DNA of 64,000 nt from contig CALJSB010000053.1 in the NCBI GenBank assembly GCA_937976305.1, positions 1-64,000 of the forward strand, in the 5' to 3' direction. Under the pieces are notes generated by a model. The model saw only the letters and a program-made list of their open reading frames with translations. It ran no database searches and had not been told where the DNA came from. The first letter of the stretch is position 1, and the number at the start of each line of letters is the position of its first letter. This stretch comes from an uncultured Acidimicrobiales bacterium (GTDB lineage: Bacteria > Actinomycetota > Acidimicrobiia > Acidimicrobiales > SZUA-35). Shown here piece after piece: positions 60,703-64,000 of this stretch. The position numbers were made by a program, and so were the translations under genes.

Positions 60703-63348
60703 ATGGCAGATCAACAGAGTCGACCCAGTGATGATGGCGAGAGCCAGTCCCGGACCTGGGAAGCGTTTGCGAGCGAAACCGGCGAGTTGTCCGGTCATCG
60801 CATCGAAACGTATCGAGCACCGGCGAGCTCATGGGATGAGCGTCATCGTCGGCGTTTGGCACAAAGCGCGGCGATTCCCGGCCTCCTGCCGGTCATCGCA
60901 GCCCAGCGCACCAATGGGATGGCCGAGGTCGTGTATTTCGCGCCCGAGACGGCCTCGCTTGAGCAGCGCCTGAGCAGCTCGGCACGTTTGCCTTGGTACG
61001 AGGCGACCGGTGTCGTCTCTGCGGCAGCGCTCGGTCTTCATGCCGCCCACCTCGACGGGCTGGTGCATGGCGCCTTGACGGCGTCGGACGTGCGGATCTA
61101 CGGCAACAGCGTGGCCATCGCTGGCGCTGGCGCTGGCCGAGGCGGGCTTGTGCCGGCAGATCGTCGGAGTGTCGTTGCTCCAGAGGTACTTGCCGACGAG
61201 GGTGTCACCGCCCGCTCAGACGTGTATTCGCTTGGTCGCCTTCTCGAGCGCTCGATCCAAGGTCAAGCCAACGTGCCCGAAGAGGTGAGTCGTCTTGTGC
61301 GCCGGTCGATCGCTCCGCTTCCGGGAGATCGTCCGGTCTCTGCTCGCTTTTTTGCCGAAGGGCTCAATCGCGCCTCCGGTCGTCGACAAAAGAACTTCGG
61401 ACTTGCCGACCTGGGAGCAACTCCCGACTTCCAGCGGGCGTCGTCGGCCTATCGACCAGCTCCCATTCGTAAGCCCAATGTGGCACCAGCTCCTGTGTCG
61501 ACCTCAGAGGACGCTGGGGGTACAGCGGGAGCTGAGGCGAACACAGCGGGAGCTGAGGCGACCTCAGAGGTCGCTGGGGGTACAGCGGGAGCTGAGGCGA
61601 ACACGGCGGGAGCTGAGGCGAACACGGCGGGAGCTGAGGCGATCACGGCGGGAGCTGAGGCGAACACAGCGGGAGCTGAGGCGAACACGGCGGGAGCTGA
61701 GGCAAACACGGCGGGAGCTGAGGCAAACACGGCGGGAGCTGAGGCGAACACGGCGGGAGCTGAGGCGAACACAGCGGCAGGTGGTGTGCCGGCAGTCGAT
61801 GGCGTTGATTCCAGCGAAGGAGCATCGGGTGCTGCCGTTGCTGGCGCCGCGGGACTCGCTGGTGCAGCGGGTCTCGGAGCAGCAGCGCTGTTCGGCAAGC
61901 GCGACGACGCTCTCGAGATCAAACCACACGACGCCTCGGCGGTTGATGCCGGTGTCGAAGGCGCCGCTGGCAAGGTTTTGAGCGGTTCTGGCGACGCCTT
62001 GCATGACGATCTTGAGGTCGATGATCTCGAGGTCAGTGATCTCGAGGACAGCGAAGTGGGCGTTGACGGGCTGACAACTGCCGAGTTCGATGCGAGCCTC
62101 GATCCGGATACAACCGTCATCGAGGAAGTGCCGCTGACCACTGCCGCGACGCCCGCCGACCTCAACCCAATGGAACGCCCTGAGATTGCCGACGCTCCGC
62201 CACCAGATCGGCCACCGGTTGCAGCAGCCAATGACAAGGCGGCGCCGGCAAGCAAGCCGGGGCGAGACGTGGTTTCAGCCTCGCAAACAACGGAGAACGA
62301 GCGCGGCAAGCGAGCCGGTTGGCTATGGGCTGGCGCGGCCGTTGCCGGTCTTGCTGCGGTGACCGCACTGGCGATCTACACCAGCGACGATGGCGACGAC
62401 AACGACTCCGTCGCTGTCACCACGACTCAGGCTCCGACGGCGACTCAGGCTCCGACCACAACCGAGGCTCCGACCACGACTGAGGCTCCGACCACGACTG
62501 AGGCTCCGACCACGACCGAGGCTCCGACCACGACCGAGGCTCCGACCACAACTGAGGTCACGCCAGCCGAGCCCGAAGAAAGCCCATTGCTCTCGAATGC
62601 ACCGCTCGATGCTGAAGTCGCTTCATCAAGCTTTGAAGTGGTCCATGCCGTCCCGGGGTTTGATGCCGATTTGTATCTCGACGGGATGCTCCTCGCGGCC
62701 GGTGTGAGCCCCGGAGCAGTGCTGAGTCCGATTCCGCTCGAAACCACCGGGGAGCTCCAACTCTTTGCCGCCGACGTGAGTGCGCCAACCGACGCAGCGG
62801 ATCGACAAGATGAACCGGTTCTTGTCTCTGATCTCGAAGTGGCCGAGCCTGGCACCGTTGTTGCCCACCTCGATGGTGACGAGGCGGTCCAGGTGTCTAT
62901 CTTCGGCAATGATCTCAATCCGGTTCCGGCCGGTCAGGGACGACTCGCTCTTCATCACGCTGCCGCCGTGGGGCCGGTCACGATCAATCTCGACGGAACC
63001 GACGTTGCAGAGGGCGTCGATGTTCTCGACAGCTTGGTCACCGATGTCACGGCTGGCTCACATCTCGTGCGGGTCACCACCGAGGACGGCACAACCATCT
63101 TTGACGAGACCGTTGACGTTCCGGAAGGTGAACTCACCGCGGCCTTCGTCGGCGGAAACGACGATGAAGTCACCGTGACGGTCCGACGAGTCACCGGGCT
63201 TGAGTCTGCACCGGCAGCGGTTGACAGCGGCGACTCCGGTCTTCTGAGCGACGAGATTCCCTGGGTGGCAGTGGTGGCCCTTGCCGGCAGCCTCACCCTT
63301 GGAGGCGTCGTCCTCCGCCGCCGGTTCGAGGAGCCCGCCGAAGCGTGA
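60703..63348 (+). CDS. Pseudokinase-like / repeat / transmembrane / DUF4397-type protein
   Basis: 881 residues, GGAG upstream of the ATG. Residues about 20-225 resemble a degenerate protein-kinase fold: LHAAHLDGLVHGALTASDV in the place of the HRD loop (no Asp), no DFG, then VVAPEVL (APE), ARSDVYSLGRLL and a late RR..PLPGDRP. Residues about 269-361 carry eleven TAGAEA repeats. A transmembrane helix (WLWAGAAVAGLAAVTALAIY, near 540-560) is followed by an APTTTE linker outside. A beta-sandwich similar to DUF4397 follows (FEVVHAVPGFDADLYLDG and related strands), and a second C-terminal helix (IPWVAVVALAGSLTLGG) ends in RRRFEEPAEA. No LPxTG was found. Its stop overlaps a sortase start (GTGA). Confidence 0.75.
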   Translation: MADQQSRPSDDGESQSRTWEAFASETGELSGHRIETYRAPASSWDERHRRRLAQSAAIPGLLPVIAAQRTNGMAEVVYFAPETASLEQRLSSSARLPWYEATGVVSAAALGLHAAHLDGLVHGALTASDVRIYGNSVAIAGAGAGRGGLVPADRRSVVAPEVLADEGVTARSDVYSLGRLLERSIQGQANVPEEVSRLVRRSIAPLPGDRPVSARFFAEGLNRASGRRQKNFGLADLGATPDFQRASSAYRPAPIRKPNVAPAPVSTSEDAGGTAGAEANTAGAEATSEVAGGTAGAEANTAGAEANTAGAEAITAGAEANTAGAEANTAGAEANTAGAEANTAGAEANTAGAEANTAAGGVPAVDGVDSSEGASGAAVAGAAGLAGAAGLGAAALFGKRDDALEIKPHDASAVDAGVEGAAGKVLSGSGDALHDDLEVDDLEVSDLEDSEVGVDGLTTAEFDASLDPDTTVIEEVPLTTAATPADLNPMERPEIADAPPPDRPPVAAANDKAAPASKPGRDVVSASQTTENERGKRAGWLWAGAAVAGLAAVTALAIYTSDDGDDNDSVAVTTTQAPTATQAPTTTEAPTTTEAPTTTEAPTTTEAPTTTEAPTTTEVTPAEPEESPLLSNAPLDAEVASSSFEVVHAVPGFDADLYLDGMLLAAGVSPGAVLSPIPLETTGELQLFAADVSAPTDAADRQDEPVLVSDLEVAEPGTVVAHLDGDEAVQVSIFGNDLNPVPAGQGRLALHHAAAVGPVTINLDGTDVAEGVDVLDSLVTDVTAGSHLVRVTTEDGTTIFDETVDVPEGELTAAFVGGNDDEVTVTVRRVTGLESAPAAVDSGDSGLLSDEIPWVAVVALAGSLTLGGVVLRRRFEEPAEA
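61507..61785 (+). repeat. 21-bp coding repeats (TAGAEAN) within the pseudokinase gene
   Basis: Eleven AGAEA units, mostly NTAGAEA, of 21 bp each, nine of them in a row. The first two units and a short TSEDAGG/TSEVAGG block are themselves duplicated as a roughly 60-bp unit. The reverse strand is also open across the repeat, giving a spurious long frame. The array is in-frame and coding, not a CRISPR. Confidence 0.9.
62431..62556 (+). repeat. 18-bp coding repeats (APTTTE) after the transmembrane helix
   Basis: Seven units of 18 bp code for APTATQ then six APTTTE. This makes a threonine/proline-rich, likely extended and O-modified stalk between the helix and the DUF4397-like domain. Confidence 0.9.
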
Positions 63349-64000
63349 AGTTCGTTGTCGTTGTCTCCGTCCTGACGGCTGGCTTGGCTGCCATTGTTTC
63401 GACGCTCTCCGAAACACATGTGTCAGAAGCACCGCTAGCGGCGGAGACCGTCTCAGCTGCCGGCGATATGTCCTCTTCCGGCACAGAACGAGCGCCGGAG
63501 ACAACGCTGCGTTCAGGGCCACCCACCAACAGCGATGGATCAGGCGACACGGCCGCGCCGGAAACGACCCTCCTCTCCGATCCTCCGGGCAGCACCCTCG
63601 TTCCCGTAGACGGGCACGACCTTCAGATCGCCGAAACCGGTGTTGTTCCACTCCGTATCCGAGTCGAGCAACTCGACATCGATCTCGACGTGCTCAGTGT
63701 CGGCGTCGACGATGAGGGGGACTTCGACGTGCCAAGGTCAGGTATTGGCTGGTACGAGCACGGGTCTGCTCCGGGCGAGGTCGGCTCCGCGGTCCTCGCC
63801 GCTCATGTCGACTTCGGAGGTGCACCCGGAGCCTTCTTCCAGCTCGAGACCCTGGTGCCAGGCGACGTGATCGAGATCGATCTGAGCGACGGGTCAATAC
63901 AGGCATTCGAAGTCGTGGATCAGGTGCTGTACGACAAGGTGGCGCTACCAGCTGACGAACTGTTCGATCGTTCCGGCGATCCGCTGCTGCAGTTGATTAC
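63345..64000 (+). CDS. Sortase, class E/F-like (partial, runs off window)
   Basis: A GTG at 63345 overlaps the previous stop (GTGA) and opens a frame to the end of the window (218 residues). A signal/membrane helix (KFVVVVSVLTAGLAAIVST) is followed by a Ser/Thr/Pro/Glu-rich spacer to about residue 85. The sortase barrel then starts (VPLRIRVEQLDIDLDVLSVG). The catalytic histidine is in VLAAHVDFGGAPGAFFQL, followed by VPGDVIEIDL. The catalytic Cys and Arg would be beyond the edge. Sortases cleave LPxTG-like signals and join proteins to the cell wall. An LPVTG protein lies at 52841. Confidence 0.85.
   Translation, partial: MKFVVVVSVLTAGLAAIVSTLSETHVSEAPLAAETVSAAGDMSSSGTERAPETTLRSGPPTNSDGSGDTAAPETTLLSDPPGSTLVPVDGHDLQIAETGVVPLRIRVEQLDIDLDVLSVGVDDEGDFDVPRSGIGWYEHGSAPGEVGSAVLAAHVDFGGAPGAFFQLETLVPGDVIEIDLSDGSIQAFEVVDQVLYDKVALPADELFDRSGDPLLQLI

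Noticed and set aside
61507-61785. CRISPR-like regular repeats
   Set aside because: Units are 21 bp without unique spacers, in frame, and coding.
61449-62309. 286-codon minus-strand frame rich in Ala/Val/Phe/Ser repeats
   Set aside because: It is the reverse of the TAGAEA repeats. The plus frame continues into recognisable domains; this one does not.

Overview
The window is GC-rich, gene-dense DNA from a free-living actinobacterium. A marine member of the Acidimicrobiia (Ilumatobacter-like) is the best guess. This rests on the gene set: nickel superoxide dismutase with its protease, F420/LLM-type oxidoreductases, a cytochrome P450, a DMSP-lyase-like cupin, GlnR-like operator spacing, a cell-wall sorting signal with a sortase, and many GTG starts. 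The assignment is inference. I see no rRNA, tRNA, CRISPR array, insertion sequence or prophage, and no gene-free stretch above about 300 bases.

Layout. 1-3631 (+): end of a branched-chain amino-acid transport operon (binding-protein tail, livH, livM) and a DUF3179 lipoprotein. 3701-6220 (+): membrane c-di-GMP protein (PAS-GGDEF-EAL). 6249-11748 (-): polar amino-acid ABC importer (aapJ-aapQ-aapM-aapP) with a strong hairpin between binding protein and permeases. 12017-15331 (-): thioesterase, amidase and phenylacetate-CoA ligase, a plausible aryl-amide to aryl-acetyl-CoA route. 15423-19027 (+): sodN, sodX, an SDR lacking the usual catalytic lysine, and an ABC-F protein. 19029-21563 (-): trehalose-6-phosphatase fused to a GH15 hydrolase. 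21689-27648: DUF2277, P450, LLM oxidoreductase, ornithine-cyclodeaminase homologue, thioredoxin/NHL protein and SRPBCC protein. 27658-30593: a second GGDEF-EAL gene with paralogous small lipoprotein genes on both sides. 30729-34887 (+): class II aldolase, esterase, FMN-binding protein and an ammonium transporter behind an 11-bp-phased GlnR-like array. 35000-37465 (-): alpha/beta hydrolase, AA_synth (DUF1185) and LLM genes.

37639-43300 (+) is a tight five-gene run: DUF1800, Tat-exported DUF1501, an acidic membrane-anchored protein of unknown family, a response regulator and a histidine kinase. It is followed by the DMSP-lyase-like cupin, an acyl-CoA ligase, a small secreted protein, an M20 peptidase and an SDR. 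48531-50165 (-) is class I fumarase. 50245-53902 (-) is a two-permease ABC-2 exporter with an ATPase whose best start is a CTG, preceded by an LPVTG wall-anchored repeat protein. 54052-60437 (-) holds an MBL hydrolase/methyltransferase pair and a SWIM/SNF2 pair. 60703-64000 (+) encodes a predicted pseudokinase-repeat-TM-DUF4397 protein whose stop overlaps the start of a sortase that runs off the window.

The most promising uncharacterised units are the DUF1800-DUF1501-two-component operon, the pseudokinase/DUF4397/sortase pair, and the lipoprotein-flanked GGDEF-EAL gene. A 42-bp palindromic repeat occurs twice (37537 and 48467).
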